Shown: positions 11,073 to 21,485 of the stretch, piece after piece
Position numbering within the stretch: position 1 is the first letter of the stretch
Layout of the letters: each line of letters opens with the position of its first letter
Assembly: GCA_948099385.1 (NCBI GenBank)
Contig: CANUEZ040000179.1
Span: 12,294,001 to 12,358,000, forward strand
Source: Fasciola hepatica
Taxonomy: Eukaryota; Platyhelminthes; Trematoda; Plagiorchiida; Fasciolidae
Length of the DNA: 64,000 bases
Direction: 5' to 3'
Program-made: the position numbers and the translations under genes
Notes under the pieces: generated by a model
Told to the model about the DNA's origin: nothing
What the model saw: the letters and a program-made list of their open reading frames with translations, nothing else
Database searches by the model: none

Positions 11073-12780
11073 ACCATGACATTTCACACAGAGCATCGAT
11101 TTTTCGATACACTCCGAACCGATCTCGGTTCTGACACATTAACTATAACATTTTCATTGCACATGAGCTCCAATACATTCTCGAGTGCATTCAAAGCTGT
11201 CAAGCCTTTTTCTAAATGAATCGCTCCGTAAGCACAAAGGAGAGACTTTTTCGATCGCCACGTAAACTGACTTGTTTTTGATTATCTGTGGCACTGATAT
11301 GGGACGTAGGCTTTGTACCTGCCGTGATCGATAATGGTAAAAAAGCACTAAACGACCTACGTACTATATCAAATCGGCCTTTTTACAATTTCACACAAAA
11401 TTAACTCGGATGCTATGGTTATTTCCGACTTGAAAAACCCAAAACACAATGTGAGAAAACCATCGATAAGGTCAGGATGAGAATTTTGAGACGTGCTCAG
11501 ACAGGATATGAAGTAAGATTGTTATATCCCAATTGCTTGGACTTAACATCAAAGGACTGGAAAAGCGTGGCTGCTACTGATGGGTAAAAGGTGGTAGACT
11601 GCACCTCTTACAGCCGAAATTCGTTCACATTTACCGAGGCAGCTCCACCACATGAAAACTCGTAAATGGTTCCCAAACAAAATCAATATATTCTCTACAC
11701 GTTAAGTTTCTTTAAGAACGGGTAACGGAATCGGTTTGACAGCGTTTACAGTGATGTGGTCAGATGATTTCAAGCTAAATATAATTAATGCCTTAAAAGC
11801 GACTCAGCAGGGCCGAGAATCGGCCCACACAACTGCCAAACGACGCGACAAGTCTGCGTAACGATGAGGAAACCTACAGACTGCCCGTCACTTTGCAGTT
11901 GCTGGGGCAGTTTGTATTTCTGATCTTCAAGGGGCAATCCACAGAAAATCGAAGATAGTAGTCTAACAATTAAGAATCATCAAGAATAACATTCACTACC
12001 TCGCTGGTCGTAAATCCTACTAATTCAATCTTGTGTTGTAAGCCGGGGGATAACTCATGATTGTCATCTCATGCACTGATGGCATTGTTGGGGAGAATAA
12101 GCAAACATGACCCGAACAGCTTGGATGGAAAACCACGTGATACCTAAATATAGTTGCGGAGTAATACTGGACCCGGTTACAGAGGGAGCGCAATCTATCG
12201 TCATACTGAATCTGTGGCAAGGAGCCTCGAATGTCGTACTCCGGGGTTATCAGTCAAAAATTTATACCACAAGAGAACCACCGCTGTTCTCTTTGGTTTG
12301 GAGTGTACTGACCGGATTAGAATCACTTATATGTTGCTCTAAGACATATATAAGAAAAGGCCTTTTTATTTCGTAATCGAAGACCGGGTTTAACACAGAC
12401 ACACAAACACGGAAACTTGAGCTCATTTATGTCTGACGAAGTCCATCCGGATTAGTACGGATAAGCTTTATGCAATACAAAGCTGTTTTTCTCTATTCTA
12501 TGGCTGGTGCTACAATGTACAAGAGGAAGAGAGTGCGTTTCAGTGTGTGTATGTGTGCGCGTGTGCGTGTATGAAAGAGAGGGGGAAAGAGATGGAGAGA
12601 TATAACAATCAAGCCACTGTGGATTGTTTGTAACGGAAGGCTTCCGTGGCACTTAGATCACTACAGGGAGATCGTCCATCCCAGAGGTTGACCGTGACGT
12701 GAGCAACCGGTTGTTGCCGTGCAAAGTCAGTGGCGGAAGTGTGCCATATCAGATAAAGTTGATGCTCAGTAAACCTTTGA
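11073..12780. other. Unassigned sequence
   Basis: No TE protein, RNA gene or convincing exon recognised. A degenerate TG/CG-rich then GA-rich tract occupies 12540-12600. Open frames overlap on both strands and are short. Confidence 0.35.
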
Positions 12781-12787
12781 GAACCAG

Positions 12788-12885
12788 CCCGGACAGTCTG
12801 GAATTTAGATGTTCGAATCACAATCGTTTACCCCGAGTCCCACTGGGGACTCTGTGGATGTGCACTACCGATAATTTCTAGCAAG
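12788..12885 (+). repeat. tRNA-derived SINE, family 1 (diverged copy)
   Basis: It starts with CAGCCCGGACAGTCTGG, contains TTCGAATCACAATCGTTTAC and CCCGAGTCCCACTGGGGACT, and ends with GTGCACTACCGATAATTTC. The order matches the copy at 10-125 (CAGCCCGGATAG, GTTTGAGTCCCCGTGGGG, GTGCAGCGCCGATGACTCC). The B-box equivalent is degenerate (CCCGAGTCCC), so transcription from it is unlikely. Confidence 0.45.
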
Positions 12886-13883
12886 ATAAAACATATTTAC
12901 CTTGCCCCCATGATTGTCTTTGATGAGTTCAAACTTGATACCACAGGATGAATAAAATTATATGAAACTGATAAATATTTTTAGTGAAAACGTTTGCTGT
13001 TTTGGATCATACACGGAGAAACAGAACGAATTACCGGGTAGGCAGATGAGGGACTATAGTATGAACTACCGGAGATGGTACAGCCTCAGTTTACATAATA
13101 CAAGCAGATCAGCTAGCTGTCCGTTATCTCAGAAGTGGACCTGTAAATTTACAGATCAGTAGCTCTTTTTCTGGGGGAAAATACGGAAAAACAGTGCAAA
13201 TGAAGATGTGAAGCACTACCGATCTGTGTGAAGTGTGCTGCGCGAGAGATTATGAGCGCGCGTAAAAGTGTTTTCACGAGCAGTAGTTGCGTGTCATGGA
13301 TACAGGCCTTGTGGATGAATAAAAAAATGTATACACGAATAAGCGGCTGGTTAATGATCGAAGAAAAGGCAATGCTTTGAATCAGAAGGCATTTTAGCTT
13401 CTGGAATCGGACAACCCTTTAACTAGCTTCCTCGGTTGCTGAATAATCAAAAAGATCATTATTTTTCTGTTACCCTTGGATACTAGATAACAACATTCCA
13501 TCTTTCTTCATCTTTTGAGATCGCAAACTGTCAGCTTTAATGAATGCACTGGGGTTCAGTCATTCGGTATGACCTAACTCAGTACATTTGGGCTACGTAG
13601 ATATTACCCAATGACTCACTCCGGCAACTGCTTGGTAATAACCGCCTACAATCTCACATCACTGATTCATATCCTCAGGAAACTACATTTCATTTGGTAG
13701 ATTTACAGATTAAAATAAAAACAGGGAAAGTAATCCTACTCAATACCCCCAAATCAGATCCCAAACTATGTGATGTCCTACTGTAACATATTCGCTTCGC
13801 CGGTTCGCAAATATATTCCTTCTCTAACCGAAACGTGTGTGCAAATCAAATCTAAATGAATCTACAAGTTATCCTGATTTCGA

Positions 13884-13885
<2 letters not shown>

Positions 13886-13971
<86 letters not shown>
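13886..13971. repeat. (TA)n microsatellite
   Basis: About 86 bases of TA dinucleotide with one TG interruption near 13922. It lies about 180 bases before the first recognisable residue of the RTE relic. Confidence 0.95.
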
Positions 13972-13973
<2 letters not shown>

Positions 13974-14149
13974 CACGTTACTCTGTTGATCAAGGTCGAT
14001 CTAGTCCCTCTGGACGATTGGAAAATTCAGGTCTCTGTGGTTGTTATTATTGTTCTGCTTTAAGCACTTGCATGAGATTTGCAGATAAGTGTTACACGAC
14101 TCTTTATTTCGACTGCCGACACCAGTAAATTATAACTGACCAGGGTAAG

Positions 14150-15530
14150 TGAGAGGAGGCGAGGCAAATCCTACGGGTACATAGCAAGCAGATTCTCAGG
14201 GAATGGTGTGAATCGGTAATTGTGCTGAGTTACAAGGAAGGTGACAAATCCTCTCGTGAAAACCACGAAGCAGTTAGCTTGATAAGTATCGCATCCGATC
14301 TGCTCTCCGGCATTTTCCCCGTTGATAATAGAACAGTGGCGAAAAAAGCATTAGTGAGTATCAAGCCGGTTTCAGGTTCAGTCAGGAATGCATCAATCAC
14401 CCACTAACCACAAGACACCTTCTGTAATTGCCATAAATTCAGTCTTTCTTTATATGAAACTTGAGTTTGACTTATCCAGGCGCACAGTTCTCTGGCGCTT
14501 TCTCTCATTGGAGGGTGCGCCCCTTTTTCGATCATTGTTCGCAAACAGGCAAAGCCGAACTCATGTTTACGCGATCTTTCATCCGAGTTCTTCACGAGAA
14601 GCAGCTTGCGTCACAGTTGTCCCCTATCTCCGTTCTCAAATTTATAATTGAAACGGTTCTCGAGATAGCCCTATCCTCGTGTGAGAATAGCTGCATTGAT
14701 CTGTGCTGTGTGGCTTGGAATATATGGACAATATTGTGTTACTGAAAGAAGGCCCAAGCAAGTTGCAAGTTTTCCAGATAGTCGGTGCAACAGTGCAACA
14801 GTGTTTGGAATGCATTTCGCACATTCGGAGTGCAAAATTCTGCTGCGGGACTGAGTTGATCATACACCTAACCTTTTATTGGTAGTGGATGTTTTAGTTA
14901 GAGTAGATACATTTTCTTATCTGGGAAGTTACATCAGAACGGGTGGTCGGGTATCGGCTGATGCTTCTTCGAGTACACAGGCGGTGCGATTGATTTTGTG
15001 GCCTTCAACCTTTTGTGGCCCCGGTGTGACATCCATTTGTGTCAAGGGTCAAGTGTACACTGCAGCAGTTGGACCTGTTCTTTTGTACTACTCAGAAGCA
15101 TGACTGTTGCGGGTAGAAGGTACACGAAGACTGTTGGTGTTTGAGCCTCTATAATGACAGCAGTTTTGCTTGAATATGGTTAGAACACCGTATAAACAGT
15201 GCTGGGACTAGGTGTAGGTAGACGGGAAATAGGAGTCGTTTTAACAGGTTCTCAACGTGAACAAGTTGAAATGACGCGGCAATGTGCTAAGAATGTGCAC
15301 CGATAGAACTCGTCGGTGTCCGTTGCTCTCCGAGGCAATTAGAGGTTGAGGATCATGAAGATAGTCATTCTATGACAAGAAGAAGGTATGAAAACCTTGA
15401 ATAGTTGACTTGATCAAGTAGGACATGTCAGACATCCGAGTTGTGTTTCACGAGACCAATTCACCAGATGGATGGGGAAATTGGGTAACATGACTAGGAG
15501 CAGCAGTCAGCAGTGTAGTTGCATTCTCAC
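14150..15530 (+). pseudogene. RTE-type LINE reverse transcriptase relic
   Basis: A fragmented RT reads across all three frames. In order: REWCESVIVLSYKEGDKSSR (near 14200-14260; family VLIYKKGDK), then SLISIASDLLSGI, then FDLSRRTVLWRFLSLEGAP (14470-14525; family FDSVDRxVLWRxLSLKGVP). Next come DLSSEFFT and CPLSPFS (14570-14640; the GVRQGCPLSPFLFN box) and YMDNIVLLKEGPSKLQVF with the catalytic YxDD as YMDN at 14721-14732. Downstream are FSYLGSYI, KGQVYTAAVGPVLLYYSEA and LLRVEGTRRLLVFE (14905-15155), the C-terminal region familiar from fluke RTE-like elements. The frame changes at least four times and the second catalytic Asp is Asn, so it is inactive. The 3' end near 15530 is only approximate. 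Confidence 0.75.
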
Positions 15531-15659
15531 TCGTTCTTGCAATTCACGATTTCTTCGTGTTTATAATATACTTAGCTGTCTAGAAGATGAGGCTATGACG
15601 CCGTAAACAAAAACCAGAGCGCATATGTACAAGGTTGTTGAGACAAACCGACATAAACT

Positions 15660-15706
15660 CAGCAAACATACACACACACACAACCACACGCACACACAAC
15701 CACACT
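15660..15706. repeat. Degenerate (CA)n tract
   Basis: CA dinucleotides interrupted by CC and CG, close to the 3' limit of the RTE relic. Confidence 0.7.
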
Positions 15707-16549
15707 CAATTTATTTCAAATAAGCTCTAGAACAACTGTGGCATGCACTTTTCTGCAGCCGATTGTGATCTGAATGCAGGAAGTCGGGTAATCGAGGATC
15801 GGTTACTCAAAGAGAGAGTTTGACCTTGGTAATCAGTGTGCAAGATTAAGTCAGAAAATAGCTTTTTGACTAAATTAAATGTTCTCAATGTGATTATGAA
15901 CCTTTTCCTACAATCACTGAAATAAATAATTTATACAACTTAGAGAAAAAAGATCAGTTGCCGAAGTCACCGTTCACGTGAACTTAGAATCCGAAGAAAG
16001 ATGACGTCTCTGAAGACCAGTTTCTCTCAGAGAGGTTATTTTCATTAGTTTGTGACAGTTGGACCACCTTTCATTGTACATCTTTCAGCGCGTTATGTTG
16101 TTTTATCTATAAGTCCAATAAGGATTCGCGTAATCAAACTTAGTAAGTCACCAGATAATTATACCATCTCGAAAGAGCCCAATTCCTTTTTGACTGACAG
16201 ACGTACTGTCAACTACTTGTCCCAGTAATGCTGCATCACATATGAACGAATTCATTGTGAATGCTTGTAAAGTAATAATTGCTCTCAACACTAGCCTTTC
16301 TTGTTTCGAACGAGAATAGCTCGTGGTTTAGACACTTCCATACGTGACGTCGATCCGAACGTCACAAAGTAGAGTGAAACGCCTAAATTATGCCTAATGA
16401 TGATACTCACTGTACACGTACCAGCCGAGGTAAAGTGTTGCACTGTTTGTCTTAGTACCTGAGGCGGGATCTTCATGAAGTAAACCCGGTTTGAAAAGAA
16501 ATACACGTGTCCTCCTTATGCCAAGTTTGAACCAGATTGGGCTCTATAG

Positions 16550-16641
16550 GTCATCGGCGCAGTCTTTAATTTTGGTCATGCTGTCCGCCCCATCTCCAAA
16601 AGTCGTGCTGACCTCATCCGTGATTATCTATTTTCGTTCAG
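16550..16641 (+). CDS. Candidate internal exon, unknown protein
   Basis: Ninety-two bases lie between a GGGCTCTATAG acceptor and a TTCAG|GTGAGC donor. Frame 0 is open for 30 codons plus two bases; it reads VIGAVFNFGHAVRPISKSRA followed by DLIRDYLFSF, a balanced composition with no low complexity. A second frame is also open through the same interval and extends past both sites (about 76 codons), which weakens the case. I do not recognise the family. It ends with two leftover bases, so the next exon must start with one base; candidates of that phase exist (36486, 37805), but linking them across 20 kb would be speculation. Confidence 0.25.
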
Positions 16642-17464
16642 GTGAGCATGGGACACATCTTACACAAGTGACTCGGCCAGATGCCTGTCTCAACGCAAAG
16701 AGTATCACTCAAGGTGGCTGAGTCACGGGAAAACGGGCGCAATCAACAGTTCTATTCTTAATCATCTAATCGATACTGGTCATAGGATCGGCCCGAGTAA
16801 CTCAAAGTTACGTGTTGTGCTCCCTACAACCGATCAAAGACAATCCGATTCCGGACCCCGGCCACGGCTGAAGAGATCATCATCATACGTCTTCTAGGTT
16901 CGGATCTGTGCTCCGTGTACTAGCAACTGCCGAGGCACTTATCATTCGCCTCTCGTAGCCTGAGCTTTGCGCGCAGCAAAAATTAGTCCAAGCACTACAA
17001 CTCCCGTGGCCAACACTCAATTGTGTTACACAGCCGGGCGCAGCGATGAAGTAAGCTTATTAGCACCGGTTACATAATCTGGTAATTCGCACGGGTTTGC
17101 GTCCTTCCTCACCCTTAATTCTCCGTACTGACTTAATGAAACTTTTCCCAACTCTTCTTAATAATTCGTTTTCATATCGATGTGATTGTAATGGCTTTAG
17201 AGTGAAATCACCGAGAACATAAGTTTGCTTACAATTCGTGTTCTGAAGAAAGATTAGTTCCGGCACTTTGATTCCCTTAGCCAAAGACAGAGCACCCGGA
17301 ACAAAACGTTAGCCTTGGAAACCCATTCGGCATCAGCATACACTAACTGAGAAACACCACACTATTTTCCCCCAACATCACACACCCATTGCAAAAATGA
17401 CCTTCAACCCAGACAACGTTCAATCAAATGCATAACTGTCACCTGTATGATGTGTAAGAGCAAG

Positions 17465-17505
17465 ATTGGGAATCACTGAAAACAAGTGTTCGCTCTTTAA
17501 CGTTG
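17465..17505 (+). repeat. Penelope-like tail motif (weak)
   Basis: GGGAATCACTGAAAACAAGT then GTTCGC resembles the tail at 862-925 (AGAATCACTGAAAACAAACTTGTTCGCC). It lies about 740 bases upstream of the PLE fragment at 18246. It could be the tail of a second, upstream copy or a chance match. Confidence 0.3.
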
Positions 17506-17949
17506 TTCTTCTAATGTGATCATGGGACTTTTCAAACAATTTATTGTAACCAACTAATCACATACGATTGTTACAGAAACTTTGTGGTATTATACTCACG
17601 CGCAATTTGGTGTTCCATTTTAGTGTATTTACACAATCCTCGGAAGGCAAAACTGTATCAATAAAAGCCGACTTTGAAAAAAGAGTAAAATAAACTTTTT
17701 GAAAGTCAGCAAAACCTTTTGTGGTAACACTGCGCTAGGTGGCTGGTTGCTTTACGCAGACAGACTGCGTCAAAAATGTCTTTATCCATCATTAATAGTT
17801 GTAATGTATGCTTCTCACTTGAAAATATGACGGAATCGACCGAATTTATGTGTAAGGATGAATACAACTCAAGGGGATTTATTCTCTTACAAGAAAGGTA
17901 ACTTGACACTGACGTTGATGGCATCCAAGCATCTCACACCGGTAGCCCT

Positions 17950-18245
17950 GTCCTCTACTGGAAAGGTAGCCCCGGCGTTGTAACATATACAAGTGAACGT
18001 TGGTGTACGTTTTCCCGAAAACTGTTCACGTATTCCACCGGTCACGTGAGTGCTTCAATTTTTAAGTGTGAACCCAAACACCGCAGTTGTCCCCGGTCGA
18101 TTATCTTGGTACATAATTTCATCTCACCAGCTGACTCTGAATCGCTAAACTCGATCAGTACTCTGATCTTCTCTCCACAAATGGGTAAAATATGTTGAAT
18201 CTTGTCTGTATGTAGTATTTGGTGACTTCAACACGTTTGACTTGA
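17950..18245 (+). pseudogene. CR1/Jockey-type LINE endonuclease (APE) domain, N-side piece
   Basis: Two frames together carry an apurinic-endonuclease-like segment: SPADSESLNSISTLI (about 18127-18171), then, after a one-base shift, SLHKWVKYVESCLYVVFGDF with NTFDLS (about 18172-18245). The VxGDFN box is a hallmark of the APE-type endonuclease of non-LTR elements (the Asp and Asn are catalytic residues in the family). The frame is cut off at 18245, where Penelope-like sequence begins. The remainder of the same domain, with its SDH box, resumes after 18703. Upstream limits are uncertain. Confidence 0.6.
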
Positions 18246-18703
18246 GTTCGTGAACACCACCCGGTTTGGCTGAACACGGAAGCAATCACGACAATTACGA
18301 GTGCGGTGTGCTCACACTTTGTTGAGTCAAATTACTCAGCGGAGGTGGTAAACGCTTTTCCCACCACTTACAAAGTTCGGAGAAAGCACTCAGGACTCAT
18401 TAAGTGTCGTATCTTAGCCACAACCGAAGCCGTGAGTATTCCTCCCTACAATCCTCCCTTGTGGGCTGTGAAACAATCTGTACAAACACTTAAGCTTCCT
18501 TGGCCCACGTCTTGGTCCCGAACACGTTTGCAAACCACTTGAACGTTCCACAGTGTGATCAATTAGACATGCACACACACGTGCACATACAGATTTGAAT
18601 CATCATTCCCCTGTCTTGATAACTAAGTCATATATTTTTATGCACTGGTATGAGTACGAATAACTCAAAACGAGCTTGTTCGCCAAGTTGTTTATTCTCA
18701 ATA
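18246..18703 (+). mobile_element. Penelope-like 3' fragment inserted in the LINE endonuclease domain (PLE copy 2)
   Basis: From GTTCGTGAACACC at 18246 the sequence follows the 43226-43702 copy closely to the tail CTTGTTCGCCAAGTTGTT. It encodes VREHHPVWLNTEAITTITSA, CSHFVESNYSAEVVNAF and ILATTEAVSI..YNPPL, ending PWPTSWSRTRLQTT (ORF 18306-18542). It lacks the N-terminal GIY/YIG core and the CxC zinc ligands, and the second zinc His is Tyr (SNYS versus SNHS). The Glu of TTEAVSI and Asn of YNPP, equivalents of the late GIY-YIG residues, remain. This is a 5'-truncated copy, as expected for target-primed reverse transcription. Confidence 0.7.
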
Positions 18704-20345
18704 TTTTCTCAGCCTTGAGCCTGATCATTAGTGCTACTTTACCTACAAGAATGGATGTTCTTCTGGCACTCGTGCTTTGAAAACAACCCAGAACAGGTTC
18801 ACATTCCCTGCCAACCACCATTAGAGAACTCCGACCATGCGGAAGTTGAAATTTATTCAATGATTTATTGCAAGACCAACCCTAAACACTTTACCTGGGG
18901 TCAAGACCGAAAGATCATGAGATAACGGTGTCACTCAGATGGTCTTTCCATACTGAAGGATATGAAAGCCCGTTCCGGTCCAAGCATACTCCACTTATCT
19001 AACGTATTCCTATCCCGTGATCACTTGAAGGACTATTTGAATATCTGCTTCAAATGATGTTACCACACAGAAAGCTTGGATGTCAGCCCTGACTGATTCC
19101 CTCTCCACCGCTGACACCGTTACTCGGCATGAAGTAACAGGCTTTCAATGGCAGAGAGCACACTGCCGTTAGAGAGTCTATAAAAGGCCAGCTAAACAGA
19201 TTCTGTGCCCCACATACACGTTCAATAACTGTCAGCCATAACTGTTGGGATGATTGGAAGATGATACTGCAGTTAACTGGATCAAAACAAGCGTCCACTT
19301 CTGGTAGATGTTGGAAAACTTGAGGGGTATTTTACTGATGTGACACATCAGGAGGCCACAATGAACTCACAGGTACACTCCGCCAGTGACTCTCAGTTTC
19401 AGATTTCATTCCTTCGTCACAGGTGCTCAAAGAATCAACACAAATTCCGGCGAACGAAACAAGTGATCCAGACGGCCTAACATCAGTGTTCCTAAGCAAA
19501 TGTGAAGAACGCTTTCTCCGATAATGCTAAAACTCATCAGCAGATGGTCTAGCGGAAACAGCTCTTCCGACTGCTGGAAGGTGGCTTCTAATAAACTCGT
19601 GCTCAGAATAACCTTTCATCAGCGGTAGGTCTGTATCCCTCAGTTTTTGAGACTCTAGTACTGTCGTAGACTCTTCCCTCAGATCACTGCACTGGACGCT
19701 AACCAGTTTTCACGCCGACGCTCCCGTTTGACATTGTGTTCTAGATTTATTCATCTATTTTGGTTTATTCTCATTAGATCGGAACAATCAGGCGGTCGCA
19801 GTGCGCTTTTTGACTAAAGTGACGCATTTAACTGTGTCGACAGGTCGTAACTACTTCAATTTTCTGAGGACTGTGGAGTCGGCACAATCCATATACAATT
19901 ACCGTCTAACTACTTTTCCAATCACACACAATTCAGCCAATTTCACAGGAAAACCTCTTTGGGGTTCCTTTATACCATAACCGTTGTACAGAGTATTCTT
20001 GTAGGACCTTTTCTTTTCACTAGTTATATCTGTTCCGTATCTGAGTGCAACGAGAATTTGTTTTTCTTAATATGGAGATAAAGAACCACTCCGTACAGCC
20101 CATTTTGTTGGTTCTGCTGAGACCCACTCGCAGCAGTTAGTCACCTTATCCTTCAAATGGTCTCCCAAACTTAACTTCAGATGAGACCCTTTCCGAATGT
20201 TCTGATATTTTATTGTACCTGTACAATAGCACGGCACATATTCTAGTGCTGTCGCATCCAACTTAGCTGAATCCATTACTGGCGAACATACTGCCAGGAC
20301 GTCTTCTACCAAATATCTCCGAATCACTGTTAGCTATGATCTTCC
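18704..20345 (+). pseudogene. CR1/Jockey-type LINE: endonuclease C-part and reverse transcriptase
   Basis: Continues the element interrupted at 18245. EQVHIPCQPPLENSDHAEVE (ORF 18731-18925) contains the APE SDH box at 18830-18838. A linker with recognisable pieces follows (SMAESTLPLESL, EGYFTDVTHQEATMNSQ). The RT then begins: LLEGGF / LSSAVGLYPSVFE (near 19580-19660), ANQFSRRRS, IRSEQSGGRSALFD*SDAFN with CVDRS (xAFDxVDRS box, 19818-19847) and TVVQSILVGPFLFTSYICSV (GVPQGSxLGPxLF box, 19980-20035). The YADD box is degenerate (near 20068-20085, read roughly as QYGDKEPLRTAHFV). Stops and shifts occur throughout, so it is inactive. Sequence beyond 20345 is no longer recognisable. Confidence 0.7.
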
Positions 20346-20575
20346 GTAATCTGATCACATGGCCACTGTTTTCCTACAAATATTACTTTTAAACTTCTAC
20401 GTGCTACCACGAGAGTGCTTTTCTCCTACTCATCTGGTACTCACATATAACATGACCCCCCTGCTCTATGATTCTCCAGTTAAATTTCCAGGTTTTCTTG
20501 CTGAAAATTTTAAACATATTGTCAGATCTATGAGGTATCTTTCTCGAAGTTGTGACCGCCCCATGGTCGCCCCAC

Positions 20576-20578
<3 letters not shown>

Positions 20579-20616
<38 letters not shown>
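20579..20616. repeat. (TA)n microsatellite
   Basis: About 38 bases of perfect TA, about 230 bases past the last recognisable LINE residue. Confidence 0.95.
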
Positions 20617-20619
<3 letters not shown>

Positions 20620-20819
20620 CCCAGCAACATCTTGTTTGTTAGAAGTTTGAATCAAATACATCCCGTTTATCCTGATATTATCAAAAAGTGCCTCAGTGTT
20701 TTCTAATAGGTCTTGCCACCAACTGTTTTTGCGTAATTATATAACAAAGAAGGTAAGACGGGTGGGGACACCTATATTTGAGCATCTAAACAAGTCAAGT
20801 CCGTAGAACACGGACAATC

Positions 20820-20821
<2 letters not shown>

Positions 20822-20895
<74 letters not shown>
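20822..20895. repeat. (TA)n microsatellite
   Basis: About 74 bases of perfect TA; the second TA tract within 250 bases. Confidence 0.95.
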
Positions 20896-20898
<3 letters not shown>

Positions 20899-21322
20899 TC
20901 AAACTGGGCCATAGCAACATTGATTCCCTGAACATTATGGCTACTTTCTGGCCAGTTGCCTATGATCATCGGCTTGAGTCTTTTGCACATTATTTCAGCT
21001 TGGCTAGTCAGGTAGCCCAAGTTGATGGTTTGACTGGTAGCCCCTCACCTGGGCTATCTTCTGGTTGCAAAAAAAACCCGCTGTTTCTTCTATGCTAGTC
21101 CGAATGCCTCTTTTTGTCTGTTGCGGGATGCTTCCTATATATTCACTGTCTAATCTTTGGTCTACGGCTCTCGACTGGTTAGTCCGATGGGTTGGATATT
21201 CGCATCTTTCTATTGCTTCAGCTTTTGCCACTACAATGACACTTACAAACAACTGCATGTGTCAGAACCAAGATCGGTTCAGAGTATATCGAAAAATCAG
21301 TGCGTCTTGTGAAATGCTATGG

Positions 21323-21485
21323 TAAAATTTTGTTGTTTAATAACACAGCTCAGTCGAAATTTTGGTAGATTATCGATGTTTCATTTGTAAAACCAGTCTT
21401 GAAAAAGGTCACCCGTGGTGACCGAAACGCCGAAAACCTACCAACGATTTCGACTACGCCGCATTATTAAACAATAAAATCTCAC
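21323..21485. repeat. Foldback element, copy 2 (one arm shortened)
   Basis: Outer arms AAATTTTGTTGTTTAATAAC near 21323 and CATTATTAAACAATAAAAT near 21485 are inverted repeats. The inner right arm GACCGAAACGCCGAAAACC with TACCAACGATTTCGACTACG matches arm two of 10874-11072. The left inner arm has lost the GTCACC part. The centre holds a perfect small hairpin, GGTCACC-CGT-GGTGACC at 21408-21424, immediately followed by GAAAC. Confidence 0.65.
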
